Positions 41,044 through 50,270 are shown, counted from the stretch's first letter. The stretch is DNA of 64,000 nucleotides from Flavobacteriales bacterium (GCA_002722245.1 PBLA01000030.1:1-64000); one strand, 5' to 3'. A program made the numbers and translations. Notes: a model not told the origin generated them from the sequence alone.

Positions 41044-41847
41044 TTATTTGAGCGATTCAATTGCTTTTCGAACACTTCCGTATTTTAGAAGTAACTTTTG
41101 AGCTGTTTTATAGTCCATGTCTGTAGCCTCAATAATCATTTTAGTTCCGCGATCAACAAGCTTATCATTACTCAGTTGCATATCAACCATTTTATTACCT
41201 TGTACATGACCTAATTTGATCATTGCAGATGTTGAAATCATATTGAGAATCAATTTTTGTGCAGTACCTGCTTTCATTCTAGTACTCCCAGTAACGAATT
41301 CTGGACCTACAATTGCCGCGATTGGGAATTTTGATAAACGAACTAAAGGACTATTTTCATTACAAGTTATACAGCCGGTTGTAATGCCTTCCAAATTACA
41401 TTTTTCTATTGTGGATACAACGTATGGTGTAGTTCCGCTAGCCGCAATTCCTATAACTACATCTTTGGTATTTACGTGATGTGTTTTTAAATCCTTCCAT
41501 CCTTGAGTTGTGCTGTCCTCTGCATTTTCAACGGCTTTTCTTATTGCTTGATCGCCTCCGGCAATTATTCCAATAACTTTTTCATTACTCACACCAAAGG
41601 TAGGAGGGCACTCACTAGCGTCAAGAATTCCTAGTCTGCCACTTGTCCCAGCACCGATGTAAAATAATCGTCCGCCCTTTTCCAACTGTTTAACAACTTC
41701 ATGAATTAAGCGTTCAATAGCTGGTAGTATTGTTTTAATAACAGTGGATACTGTTTGATCCTCTTTGTTTATGTTTTGGATCAGTTCCAATATACTCATG
41801 TCTTGGAGGTTCGTGTATTTAGAATTTTCTTCAGTAGACTTTTTCAT
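41044..41847 (-). CDS. murQ: N-acetylmuramic acid 6-phosphate etherase
   Basis: A 267-residue MurQ, which cleaves the lactyl ether of MurNAc 6-phosphate to GlcNAc 6-phosphate in peptidoglycan recycling. The SIS-type core has GGRLFYIGAGTSGRLGILDASECPPTFG with the catalytic Glu, GIIAGGDQAIRKAVENAEDS and STRMKAGTAQKLILNMIST. The ATG at 41847 is used; a TTG six bases before it is less likely. It is a little shorter at the C-terminus than the 298-residue E. coli enzyme, since the C-terminal helical part ends at VRKAIESLK. No recycling partner (kinase, transporter) is adjacent. Confidence 0.94.
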   Translation of the reverse strand: MKKSTEENSKYTNLQDMSILELIQNINKEDQTVSTVIKTILPAIERLIHEVVKQLEKGGRLFYIGAGTSGRLGILDASECPPTFGVSNEKVIGIIAGGDQAIRKAVENAEDSTTQGWKDLKTHHVNTKDVVIGIAASGTTPYVVSTIEKCNLEGITTGCITCNENSPLVRLSKFPIAAIVGPEFVTGSTRMKAGTAQKLILNMISTSAMIKLGHVQGNKMVDMQLSNDKLVDRGTKMIIEATDMDYKTAQKLLLKYGSVRKAIESLK

Positions 41848-41927
41848 CCTCAAATTAACTTATTAGGTGATTCAAAAATACAATTAAGTACTTGTAATGC
41901 TCATTGAATATTTCGTTATTTTTAAAT

Positions 41928-42497
41928 ATGCATGATATAGAGCCCTATTACAGTTGGCGACATATTTATACCGCAGAAGGGGATTCTGCATCACCCTTTT
42001 ATGGAAGAGAATATAGTGAGTTTACGTTCTCAGAGCGCGTATATGATCATTTTATACATCCCCAATGGGATAATATTGGTTCTCCAACTCTTTTTTTAAA
42101 GCTTTTGTATTGTAATTATGATGAACAATTCGCTGTGTTAGAATTTATGGGTGAATGGAATGACTGTTTGTATAATGATGTAATGACGCTCAAAAGGGAG
42201 GTTATTGACTTACTGCTCGCTGAAGGGATTCAAAAATTTTTACTTGTTGGTGAAAATGTAATGAATTTTCACTACTCCGATGATTGCTATTATGAAGAAT
42301 GGGCAGACGAAACTATTGATGGATGGATTGCAGGAGTCAATTTTCAAGAGCATGTTAAACGCGAAATGGCTAGTATTGGTATTGACCAGTATATTTTTTG
42401 GGGAGGAGATTTAGATGAGTTGCCTTGGCGTACATTTAAACCCCAAGATTTGATGTTGAAGATTGAAACAATTTTTAATAGACGATTAAAATTTTAG
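41928..42497 (+). CDS. Conserved Bacteroidota protein of unknown function
   Basis: A 189-residue cytosolic, acidic and aromatic-rich protein starting at ATG 41928 (MHDIEPYYSWRHIY). It has long conserved-looking phrases (SPFYGREYSEFTFSERVY, IHPQWDNIGSPTLFLKLLY, AVLEFMGEWNDCLYND, FLLVGENVMNFHYSDDCYYEEW, FWGGDLDELPWRTFKPQDL). I recognise these as typical of an uncharacterised family seen across Bacteroidota, but know no function. Many Asp, Glu and Trp suggest a binding protein rather than an enzyme. TATTTTTA (41917-41924) lies three bases before the ATG. Confidence 0.7.
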   Translation: MHDIEPYYSWRHIYTAEGDSASPFYGREYSEFTFSERVYDHFIHPQWDNIGSPTLFLKLLYCNYDEQFAVLEFMGEWNDCLYNDVMTLKREVIDLLLAEGIQKFLLVGENVMNFHYSDDCYYEEWADETIDGWIAGVNFQEHVKREMASIGIDQYIFWGGDLDELPWRTFKPQDLMLKIETIFNRRLKF

Positions 42498-42593
42498 AAA
42501 TTAATGGGTATCGATATTGAAATTCATTGATAATTATTCTGCTAAGATTGCTCCTGAAAATCAGTATAAATCGCCAATATCCTTTATTTTTCA

Positions 42594-42601
42594 TACTTTT
42601 G
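42594..42601 (+). promoter_or_regulatory. -7 promoter element for the IF2N-like gene
   Basis: TACTTTTG matches TAnnTTTG exactly, giving a leader of about 20 bases before the ATG at 42627. No clear -33 TTG is seen at the usual distance. Confidence 0.5.
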
Positions 42602-42626
42602 CACTGCTTTAAAATTGCATTTTACT

Positions 42627-43613
42627 ATGAGGCTTAATCAGTTAGCAAAAAAAGTAGGAAAACCTTATACAAGAGTTGAAAAATATATCCGAAAAGATTT
42701 AAAAATAGAAGGTGTGGAAGGACCAAATACTCGAGTGGATGACGATATTGTTCAAAAAGTTATTTCAAAGTTTGGCTTAGCAGTAGAAACTGTAAATAAA
42801 CAACAGCGAGTAAAGATGGAAACAATTGAAGCAAAACCTGCTGAGATTGCTCCTGATGAGCGAGGTCTCGAAGATATTAAATTGGATTTTGCAACTCCTG
42901 CTGAAGCGGTTATTCCTAATCTTGAAGGTTTGGGAGAAGTAAAAGAGGATTTTGAATCCACTGAAGATAAGTTGCATAAAACAGATATTTCATTAGAGGA
43001 ACAAAATGTTTCAGTTGATGTGGTAGAGGATTTAAAGGCGCATTCTGATTTACCAAAGTCAAATGAAAAAGTAATTGCTGAAACTGTTGAAACGGAAGAA
43101 ACAGTCCTGCATTTGGATGAAGAGGGGACAATTGTAGCTCCAAAAGTTGAGCTTGAGGGAATTACTGTTAAAGGAAAAATTGATATTCCAGGGGTAACGG
43201 ACCAACCTGAAAAATTAGAAGAGGAAGTGTTATTAACTCCAGAGCAAGAAGCTGAAAATAAAGAAATCAAAGAGAAAAGATTGGAGGAGGAAGCTAGGAA
43301 AGAAGAGGCTAGGAGAAAGAAAATTGATGAGGATGCGGCAAGAGCAGCTGCATATAAGGCCAAAAAAGAAAACGAAGCTAAAGAAGCACTCAAAGCAAAA
43401 ATAGCCGAAGAGAAAAAGAAGAAAAGAGAGGAAGGAAGGGAGTACTATTTAAATAGTGTCAAACAGGTTTCACCGGGCCAAAAAAACAAAAAGAAGAAAA
43501 CGAAGGCAAGTCTTAAAGCAGAGGATAATAAAGCATTTGAATCAAATGAGAAGTATGCTAAGACAGAGGATATGACCACCTGGCAAAAGATTGTTCGATG
43601 GTTTAATACATAA
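42627..43613 (+). CDS. Free-standing IF2N-like domain on a charged, disordered tail
   Basis: A 328-residue protein starting at ATG 42627 (an in-frame TTG at 42615 is less likely). Residues 1-50 (MRLNQLAKKVGKPYTRVEKY, then GPNTRVDDDIVQKVISKFG) resemble the N-terminal domain of bacterial initiation factor IF-2 (IF2N), a small helical module. The rest is low-complexity: an acidic region rich in Glu, Asp, Val and Thr (about 60-200), then a long Lys/Glu/Ala helix (about 205-275, EEEARKEEARRKKIDEDAAR) and a Lys-rich stretch, with a C-terminal WQKIVRWFNT. There is no GTPase or other IF-2 domain. It may bind ribosomes or nucleic acid; this is inferred only from composition. Confidence 0.65.
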   Translation: MRLNQLAKKVGKPYTRVEKYIRKDLKIEGVEGPNTRVDDDIVQKVISKFGLAVETVNKQQRVKMETIEAKPAEIAPDERGLEDIKLDFATPAEAVIPNLEGLGEVKEDFESTEDKLHKTDISLEEQNVSVDVVEDLKAHSDLPKSNEKVIAETVETEETVLHLDEEGTIVAPKVELEGITVKGKIDIPGVTDQPEKLEEEVLLTPEQEAENKEIKEKRLEEEARKEEARRKKIDEDAARAAAYKAKKENEAKEALKAKIAEEKKKKREEGREYYLNSVKQVSPGQKNKKKKTKASLKAEDNKAFESNEKYAKTEDMTTWQKIVRWFNT

Positions 43614-43630
43614 CATTTTATGTTTTTTTT
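43612..43630 (+). terminator. Candidate terminator after the IF2N-like gene
   Basis: AACAT (43612-43616) pairs with ATGTT (43620-43624) over a three-T loop, followed by six T. The stem is short and overlaps the stop codon, so the call is tentative. Confidence 0.4.
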
Positions 43631-43774
43631 CGTCTTTATAGGGTACCCTTAGAAAGATGAAAATACGTTATTTAAGAGAGTTAATCTCTTTCTTACTAAA
43701 CTTATCTTAAGTGAAATAAAACCTTTAAATGGTTTAAATAAAGGGTAAATGGGTTAATGTGATAAGATATAACC

Positions 43775-45184
43775 ATGATTAAAGCCTTTATTATCCCGTT
43801 ACTTTTTAGTCAATTATGCTTGGCTCAAGAATTCACGATTAAACTCAATCGAAAGGAATATAAAATCCATGAAATTCTTAGTCAGTATATTCAAATAGAA
43901 TCTATTTCAGGGAATGAGAAAAATGCAGGGGAGTGGATAAAGGAGCTCTGCTTGCAAAATGGTTTACATGTTACCCAGATGGGGAGTGAAAATGGGAATT
44001 TCAATTTAGCGGCCTCTATACGGCCTCTAGACTCGGGATTACCGAATATCATTTTTCTCAATCATATTGATGTTGTTCCTGTTGGTGATTCGGTACAATG
44101 GCAATATAAGCCATTTTCTGGTAGGATTGAGGCTGGGGAAGTTTGGGGTAGAGGTGCATTTGATAATAAAGGGGCTGCAATTGTTCAATTAGCATCTGTG
44201 ATTCAAGCGGGAAAAACATTTAAAAAGAGTGAAAATCTTCCTTATAATATAACGTTTCTTGCTGTTTCATGCGAGGAAACACAGTGTTCTGGAGGAGCAA
44301 AATACGTTGCTGACTATTATCTAAAACAACTCAATCCAGCTGTTGTAATAGGAGAAGGACCTCCAGGCTTAAAAGGGATTGTTGATACAGATACAAGTTT
44401 ATCATTATTTGGTATTTCAATTGCGCATAAAAGAGCATTTTGGTTAAAACTTGAATTAGAGGTTCCAACAGCGGGACATGGCTCAACAACTCCACTTTCC
44501 TATTCAAATAGAGATATGGTTATTGCATTAAACAATGTGGTTTCCCATGAACAACCTGTTGAATTTACGCCAATTAATACGCATTTATTAAAGGATTTAG
44601 GTAAACTAGAAAAAGGCATTAAAGCAATGGCCTTAAAGCACCCCCATGCTTATCAGGGAGCATTGGTGCCAAAATTACGGGAACACCCTGAAGTGTTTTC
44701 ACTTCTTTCCAATACAATAACGTTAACCAGTATACATAGTGAAACAGATATAATCAACCTTATACCCGGGAAAACAACCGCATTATTGGACTGTAGATTA
44801 TTACCTAATACTAATCGAGAAGACTTTTTAGCGTATTTTAAAAAACAATTAAATAATGATTCAATTCACGTTTCTGTACTGTATGAAATGCCCCCAATGC
44901 ATCCCTCTAGTGATACTACAAAGTTTTATAAGGCAATGAGGGATGCAATTCAATATGTTTATCCGGAAGCAGCTATCATACCTATAATTATGCCAAATTT
45001 TAATGATGTAGGAGTTTTTAGATCAAAAGGAATAGATTGTTATTCTTCATTCCCGATTCAACTCGATTTGGAGCACATGAAGCATATTCACAATTACAAT
45101 GAATCATTACCTATCGCTCCATTAATGAATGGAAAATTAACCTATGATAAATTTATCGGATCATTAATGCTTTACAAGGAATGA
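43775..45184 (+). CDS. Exported M20 family metallopeptidase (PM20D1/carboxypeptidase S-like)
   Basis: A 469-residue exported protein with signal peptide (MIKAFIIPLLFSQLCLAQ). The M20 metal site reads LNHIDVVPVG (His), GRGAFDNKG (Asp), VSCEETQCSGG (two Glu), IGEGPPG and LEHMKHIHNYNE near the end (His). The order and spacing, with the dimerisation lid between, fit the PM20D1/carboxypeptidase S branch. It would cut dipeptides or N-acyl amino acids in the periplasm; the substrate is unknown. It converges with folC over 12 bases. Confidence 0.9.
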   Translation: MIKAFIIPLLFSQLCLAQEFTIKLNRKEYKIHEILSQYIQIESISGNEKNAGEWIKELCLQNGLHVTQMGSENGNFNLAASIRPLDSGLPNIIFLNHIDVVPVGDSVQWQYKPFSGRIEAGEVWGRGAFDNKGAAIVQLASVIQAGKTFKKSENLPYNITFLAVSCEETQCSGGAKYVADYYLKQLNPAVVIGEGPPGLKGIVDTDTSLSLFGISIAHKRAFWLKLELEVPTAGHGSTTPLSYSNRDMVIALNNVVSHEQPVEFTPINTHLLKDLGKLEKGIKAMALKHPHAYQGALVPKLREHPEVFSLLSNTITLTSIHSETDIINLIPGKTTALLDCRLLPNTNREDFLAYFKKQLNNDSIHVSVLYEMPPMHPSSDTTKFYKAMRDAIQYVYPEAAIIPIIMPNFNDVGVFRSKGIDCYSSFPIQLDLEHMKHIHNYNESLPIAPLMNGKLTYDKFIGSLMLYKE

Positions 45185-45196
45185 CATGACGTTTTT

Positions 45197-46444
45197 TTAT
45201 TGGCTAACCGCGGTTAGATTCATAAAATAGGGAATAGCCTCAGCCACTACAAAAGTACTACCGCCTATGAAAACGAGATCATCACTTTTTGCATATTTTA
45301 AAGCCGCTTCTACCGCCCTTTGAACAGAAGAATAAGCTTTTCCCATGCATTCATTTTCAGCACCAACCTCCAACAAAGTTTGAACATCTATTGACCGCTC
45401 TGATTTTGCGGCACACCAATAAAAGAAACCAATTTTTGGAAGGAGATTTAATAATGTGCTTACATCCTTATCATTAGCCATTCCCCAAACAATATGAAGT
45501 TTTTGAAAGGATTGACGATGAAGTTGTTTAACAATAGCTTTAATTCCATCTGAATTGTGTCCTGTGTCACAGATTACTTTTGGTGATTCATTAAGAGTTT
45601 GCCAGCGGCCCTTAAAACAAGTATTCCTTACGGTGTTACTAAATCCGTTTTTAATATTTTGTTCGCTTATTTTCCATCCCAGTTCTTGTAGTTCCTTAAT
45701 TGTTGCAAGAACGGTTTGGGCATTTTCTTTTTGATAATCACCTTTAAGGTCTAATTCGAATGGGCAATTACAGTTTTCGGCCCAAATTAACTTTGAGTGG
45801 AGTTGTTGGCTGATTTTTTTAAAGAGCTTTGTAGTATCCTCTTGTTTTCTGCCAATTACTGTTGTTGTTTTTGGTTTTATAATACCCGCTTTTTCCAATG
45901 CAATTTCTGGAATGGTATCTCCTAGAAATTGTTGATGATCTAATCCTATGTTGGTTATGACACTTATTTCTGGTTTTATGATATTAGAACAATCCAGTCT
46001 TCCACCAAGTCCTGTTTCAATTATTGCAATATCCACGTTTTCTTCCGCAAAAAATTGAAAGGCCATAATGGTGGTGTATTCAAAAAAAGAGGGGTTTATG
46101 ACTTCTGCTTTAGTTTTGAATTTTTTTACAAAATCAACTACTTTTTGTTGTGGTATTTCAATTCCATTAATTTTTATTCGTTCTCGAAAGTCAACTAAAT
46201 GCGGTGAAGTGAACAGGCCAACCTTAAAACCAGCTTCTTGTAATATAGATGCTAACATATGCGAGCAGGACCCTTTTCCATTTGTTCCAGCTAAATGTAT
46301 GGATTTAAACGCATTATGAGGATTACCTGCTATTTTACTCAATTTTAATATCCTTTCTAATCCAGGTTTATATGCACTTGTTCCATTTAATTGATAAGCA
46401 GGGAATTGCGTAAAAAGAAAATCAATAGTTTGTTGGTAGTTCAT
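45197..46444 (-). CDS. folC: Bifunctional folylpolyglutamate/dihydrofolate synthase
   Basis: A 415-residue Mur-ligase-like enzyme. The ATP loop is GTNGKGSCSHMLASILQEAG, followed by GLFTSPHLVDFRERIKING, the IIETGLGGRLDCSNI and VITNIGLDHQQFLGD segments that bind magnesium, and ICDTGHNSDGIK in the C-terminal domain. It adds glutamate to dihydropteroate and folates. It stands as a single gene on the minus strand; the alpha/beta hydrolase gene lies 62 bases upstream in the same direction. Confidence 0.95.
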   Translation of the reverse strand: MNYQQTIDFLFTQFPAYQLNGTSAYKPGLERILKLSKIAGNPHNAFKSIHLAGTNGKGSCSHMLASILQEAGFKVGLFTSPHLVDFRERIKINGIEIPQQKVVDFVKKFKTKAEVINPSFFEYTTIMAFQFFAEENVDIAIIETGLGGRLDCSNIIKPEISVITNIGLDHQQFLGDTIPEIALEKAGIIKPKTTTVIGRKQEDTTKLFKKISQQLHSKLIWAENCNCPFELDLKGDYQKENAQTVLATIKELQELGWKISEQNIKNGFSNTVRNTCFKGRWQTLNESPKVICDTGHNSDGIKAIVKQLHRQSFQKLHIVWGMANDKDVSTLLNLLPKIGFFYWCAAKSERSIDVQTLLEVGAENECMGKAYSSVQRAVEAALKYAKSDDLVFIGGSTFVVAEAIPYFMNLTAVSQ

Positions 46445-46506
46445 AAAAGATTACTTAAGCTTAATTATTGTTCAGATTGGATGAATAAAAATCATTTTAA
46501 ATGGAA

Positions 46507-47316
46507 TCAAAATACATTTTTTTTCAAGTAATCAAGAACGTGCGGCCGAAATAAATCGTGTCCAGCTCTTATGGAGTGCAGGGTGACTTCTGAACCAATA
46601 TACTCTGCAAAATCTTTTACCATTTTTGGAGGTACAACAGGGTCTTTGTGTCCAATGACTAAATCAATCGATAGTCTATTTTTTTTAATTATTCTTTTTA
46701 AATCAGATTGTTTAAATGTAATGAATCGATAAAGTTGCCAAACTCTGTAAACCCGCAAGCGCATACCTTTTGTTTTAAAGTTTATGTCCAAAAATTTGTT
46801 CATTGAGGAAGGTAATAAATTGAGTTTTTGACCTGTGCTATTAATTCCATAAACAATTCCTGGATTTGAAATTGTTAATCCATATATTCCTTTACCTGCT
46901 TTGGTTGAGGTCACTAACCAGTTCCAGAAATTGATTTTTAATCCATCCGGAGCAAGTAAATACACATGATTGATTCGGTTTGCAAATTGCTCCATGGTAA
47001 ACAAAGCAACTCTTCCTCCCATTGAATAACCAATCAATTCAAATACATTTGCATGTATATGCTCCAAAAATCCTTCGAGAATTTCTCTCAATTGACCTTT
47101 AGAAAAACTCTTCCAAAGCTTACTGTTAAAAGTTGTTTTACCATGATAAAATAAATCGATGGCGTAAATGGTATATTTCTCCTTGCAAAAATCTTCAAAT
47201 AAAAGGTAATCTTCAGAACTTCTAGTAAAGCCATGATAGGCAATTACTTTGGTTTTACCGGTTCCTATCTTCCTGTAAAACAGTTGAATATCTTTATGTT
47301 GATAAAATGCTTCCAA
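46507..47316 (-). CDS. Alpha/beta hydrolase
   Basis: A 269-residue alpha/beta-hydrolase. Seen are the oxyanion-hole AYHGFTRSSEDY, the nucleophile elbow ELIGYSMGGRVAL with Ser, an Asp in LVIGHKDPVVPP and the C-terminal His in GHDLFRP. The Ser-Asp-His triad is thus complete. The substrate is unknown. The frame starts with TTG 47316 (MEAFYQHKDIQL); no ATG lies between it and the catalytic core, and the homologous region begins at once, so the unusual start is likely. It is divergent from carB, and folC follows it after 62 bases. Confidence 0.88.
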   Translation of the reverse strand: MEAFYQHKDIQLFYRKIGTGKTKVIAYHGFTRSSEDYLLFEDFCKEKYTIYAIDLFYHGKTTFNSKLWKSFSKGQLREILEGFLEHIHANVFELIGYSMGGRVALFTMEQFANRINHVYLLAPDGLKINFWNWLVTSTKAGKGIYGLTISNPGIVYGINSTGQKLNLLPSSMNKFLDINFKTKGMRLRVYRVWQLYRFITFKQSDLKRIIKKNRLSIDLVIGHKDPVVPPKMVKDFAEYIGSEVTLHSIRAGHDLFRPHVLDYLKKNVF

Positions 47317-47330
47317 TTGTTAACTTCTTA

Positions 47331-47364
47331 TTTGTCAAATTTCGGTCTTTTTGTCTTAATTTTG
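47331..47364 (+). promoter_or_regulatory. carB promoter (-33/-7)
   Basis: TTTG (47331-47334) and TAATTTTG (47357-47364) are 22 bases apart, which fits the phylum's promoter. The transcription start would lie near 47368, leaving about 44 bases of leader before the carB ATG. Confidence 0.6.
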
Positions 47365-47411
47365 CGCCTAATTTGACCATTGGTTTTTAAAACCTTTTTA
47401 AAAAATAAAAA

Positions 47412-50231
47412 ATGCCAAAAGACACTTCCATTAAATCGGTACTTATTTTAGGTTCAGGTCCAATAGTAATTGGGCAAGCATGTGAATTTGATTATTCTGG
47501 TTCTCAATCTGCTCGCTCACTAAGGGACGAGGGAATTGAAGTAACATTGATAAATTCAAACCCTGCAACAATTATGACAGATCCAGTTGTTGCAGATAAC
47601 GTTTATTTAAAACCTCTAACGGCGGAATCTGTTAGAGAAATTTTAGAAGAAAATCCACAAATTGATTGTGTTTTACCTACTATGGGAGGGCAAACTGCTT
47701 TGAACCTTTGTATAGAATGTGAAAAAGATGGTTTGTGGGATGAATTTAATATCCGCACAATAGGTGTTGATTTGGAAGCGGTTGAAATTACTGAAAACCG
47801 TGACCGATTCCGAGAGTTAATGGATCAAATTGGAATTGGACAAGCTCCGTCAAGAAATGTGAAGTCTTATTTAGAAGGAAAAGAGTTTGCTCAGGAAATT
47901 GGGTTTCCTCTAGTTATTCGTCCTTCTTATACGCTAGGGGGTACAGGAGCCTCTTTTGTTCATCATAAAGAAGATTTTGATAAACTTCTTAAAAGAGGAT
48001 TACACGCATCTCCTATTCATGAGGTGTTAATTGATAAAGCTGTTTTAGGTTGGAAAGAATATGAGCTTGAACTTCTTCGAGATAAGAATGATAATGTAGC
48101 TATTATTTGTTCTATTGAAAATATGGATCCTATGGGAATTCATACTGGGGATTCGATCACTGTTGCTCCAGCAATGACATTATCTGATTCTACCTACCAA
48201 AGAATGCGTGATCAGGCTATTCACATGATGCGTTCTATTGGTAATTTTGCAGGAGGATGTAATGTGCAGTTTGCGGTTTCTAATGATGAAAGAGAAGAGA
48301 TTATTGCTATTGAAATTAATCCTCGAGTTTCTCGTTCATCGGCTCTGGCGTCAAAGGCTACGGGATATCCTATTGCCAAAATTGCTACTAAATTAGCTAT
48401 TGGGTATACATTAGATGAATTATTTAATCAAATAACTCAGTCAACTTCAGCGTATTTTGAGCCTTCTCTTGATTATGTTATTGTTAAAATACCTCGTTGG
48501 AACTTTAATAAATTCAAAGGAGCAGATGTTTCTTTAGGTTTGCAAATGAAGTCGGTAGGTGAGGTAATGGGAATTGGAAGAACATTTCAAGAGGCCTTAC
48601 AGAAAGCATGTCAATCACTCGAAATTGGAAGGAATGGTTTGGGTGCAGATGGAAGAGAGTTAAGAGATCAGGATGCGATCTTAAATAGTTTAAGAAATCC
48701 ATCATGGGATCGTTTATTCCATATTTATGATGGTATTAAGCTTGGATTGCCATTGAGTAAGGTATATGATGCTACCAAAGTAGATATGTGGTTCTTGAAA
48801 CAAATAGAGGAACTCATTGCGCTTGAAAGAGAGATGGCTAAGTATCAAATTCAAAATCTCCCAAAGGATTTATTATTAGAGGCGAAACAAAAGGGGTATG
48901 GTGATCGTCAAATTGCTCATATTGTTGGATGTTGGGAAAGCCAAGTTCATGAGGCTAGGAAAGAAAATAATATTAATAGAGTATACAAATTAGTTGATAC
49001 TTGTGCTGCTGAGTTTGAGGCAGCAACTCCTTATTACTATTCTACTTTCGAAGAAGAAAATGAAAGTGTTCGATCCGATAAAAAGAAAATTATTGTTTTA
49101 GGTGCCGGGCCTAATAGAATTGGTCAAGGAATTGAGTTTGATTATTCTTGTGTCCATGGTGTTTTAGCTGGAAAAGAGTGTGGGTATGAAACAATTATGA
49201 TCAACTGTAATCCTGAAACTGTTTCAACTGATTTTGATACTGCTGATAAATTATATTTTGAACCTGTTTTTTGGGAGCATATTTACGATATTATTCAGCA
49301 TGAACAACCTGAAGGTGTAATTGTTCAACTTGGTGGTCAAACAGCGCTTAAATTAGCTGAAAAGCTAGATAAATATGGTATTCCAATCATGGGAACTTCA
49401 TATAAAGCACTTGATTTAGCAGAAGATAGAGGAAGTTTTTCAACTTTATTGAAAGAAAATGATGTTTTATATCCTGAGTTTGGAGTTGTTGAAACGGCTG
49501 ATGAAGCTTTAGCATTGGCTAAAGAATTGACGTTCCCACTTTTAGTAAGACCTTCATATGTTTTAGGAGGTCAGGGAATGAAAATTGTAATTAATGAGGA
49601 AGAATTGGAACACCATGTGGTTGAACTTCTTAAAGACATTCCAGGGAATAAAATCCTCCTGGATCATTATTTGGATGGAGCATTAGAAGCTGAAGCTGAT
49701 GCAATATGCGATGGTGAGGATGTGCATATTATTGGGATAATGCAGCATATTGAGCCAGCAGGTATTCATTCTGGTGATTCGTATGCAGTGTTACCTCCAT
49801 ATAATTTGGGTGATATGATTATCGCTCAAATTGAGGAAATAACAAAAAAGATTGCTGTTGCTCTGGAAACAAAAGGGTTAATAAATATTCAATTCGCTAT
49901 CAAAGATGATAAGGTGTACGTTATTGAGGCCAACCCAAGAGCTTCTAGAACAGTTCCTTTTATTGCAAAAGCTTACCAGGAACCTTATGTGAATTATGCG
50001 GCTAAAGTAATGCTTGGCGCTAAAAAAGTGAAAGACTTTAATTTCAACCCTGTTCGAAAGGGCTACGCCATCAAAGAACCTGTTTTTTCTTTCTCTAAGT
50101 TTCCTAATGTGAATAAAGAATTAGGTCCTGAAATGAAATCAACTGGAGAAGCAATCTACTTTATTGATAGTTTAAAAGATCCATATTTCAAGAAAGTTTA
50201 CTCAGAGAGAAATCTTTATTTAAGTAGATAA
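47412..50231 (+). CDS. carB: Carbamoyl-phosphate synthase large subunit, no MGS domain
   Basis: A 939-residue CarB with two ATP-grasp halves. The first starts VLILGSGPIVIGQACEFDYSG and has RPSYTLGGTGAS and IAIEINPRVSRSSALASKATG; the second starts IIVLGAGPNRIGQGIEFDYS and has RPSYVLGGQGM and VIEANPRASRTVPFIAKA. The E. coli protein has 1,073 residues; here the chain stops shortly after GPEMKSTGEAI (at VYSERNLYLSR), so the C-terminal allosteric MGS-like domain of about 130 residues that binds UMP and ornithine is absent. This seems to be a general trait in Flavobacteria rather than a damaged copy. It feeds arginine and pyrimidine synthesis. carA is not adjacent. A strong terminator follows. Confidence 0.95.
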   Translation: MPKDTSIKSVLILGSGPIVIGQACEFDYSGSQSARSLRDEGIEVTLINSNPATIMTDPVVADNVYLKPLTAESVREILEENPQIDCVLPTMGGQTALNLCIECEKDGLWDEFNIRTIGVDLEAVEITENRDRFRELMDQIGIGQAPSRNVKSYLEGKEFAQEIGFPLVIRPSYTLGGTGASFVHHKEDFDKLLKRGLHASPIHEVLIDKAVLGWKEYELELLRDKNDNVAIICSIENMDPMGIHTGDSITVAPAMTLSDSTYQRMRDQAIHMMRSIGNFAGGCNVQFAVSNDEREEIIAIEINPRVSRSSALASKATGYPIAKIATKLAIGYTLDELFNQITQSTSAYFEPSLDYVIVKIPRWNFNKFKGADVSLGLQMKSVGEVMGIGRTFQEALQKACQSLEIGRNGLGADGRELRDQDAILNSLRNPSWDRLFHIYDGIKLGLPLSKVYDATKVDMWFLKQIEELIALEREMAKYQIQNLPKDLLLEAKQKGYGDRQIAHIVGCWESQVHEARKENNINRVYKLVDTCAAEFEAATPYYYSTFEEENESVRSDKKKIIVLGAGPNRIGQGIEFDYSCVHGVLAGKECGYETIMINCNPETVSTDFDTADKLYFEPVFWEHIYDIIQHEQPEGVIVQLGGQTALKLAEKLDKYGIPIMGTSYKALDLAEDRGSFSTLLKENDVLYPEFGVVETADEALALAKELTFPLLVRPSYVLGGQGMKIVINEEELEHHVVELLKDIPGNKILLDHYLDGALEAEADAICDGEDVHIIGIMQHIEPAGIHSGDSYAVLPPYNLGDMIIAQIEEITKKIAVALETKGLINIQFAIKDDKVYVIEANPRASRTVPFIAKAYQEPYVNYAAKVMLGAKKVKDFNFNPVRKGYAIKEPVFSFSKFPNVNKELGPEMKSTGEAIYFIDSLKDPYFKKVYSERNLYLSR

Positions 50232-50238
50232 TATTATA

Positions 50239-50266
50239 GGCCATGTGTAAGCATGGCCTTTTTTTT
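50239..50266 (+). terminator. Intrinsic terminator after carB
   Basis: GGCCATG (50239-50245) pairs perfectly with CATGGCC (50252-50258) around a six-base loop, followed by eight T (50259-50266). It separates carB from the DUF4834 gene, whose ATG starts five bases later. Confidence 0.9.
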
Positions 50267-50270
50267 AAAA

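Noticed and set aside
42752-43393. A 213-codon open frame on the minus strand, Ser-rich
   Set aside because: It is antisense to the Lys/Glu/Ala-rich part of the IF2N-like gene; low-complexity codons such as GAA/GAG/AAA/GCA give stop-free Ser/Phe-rich frames on the other strand. No start context or homology-like pattern.
50253-50270. ATG at 50253 as start of the DUF4834 protein
   Set aside because: It lies inside the carB terminator stem; the ATG at 50271 gives the family-typical N-terminus.
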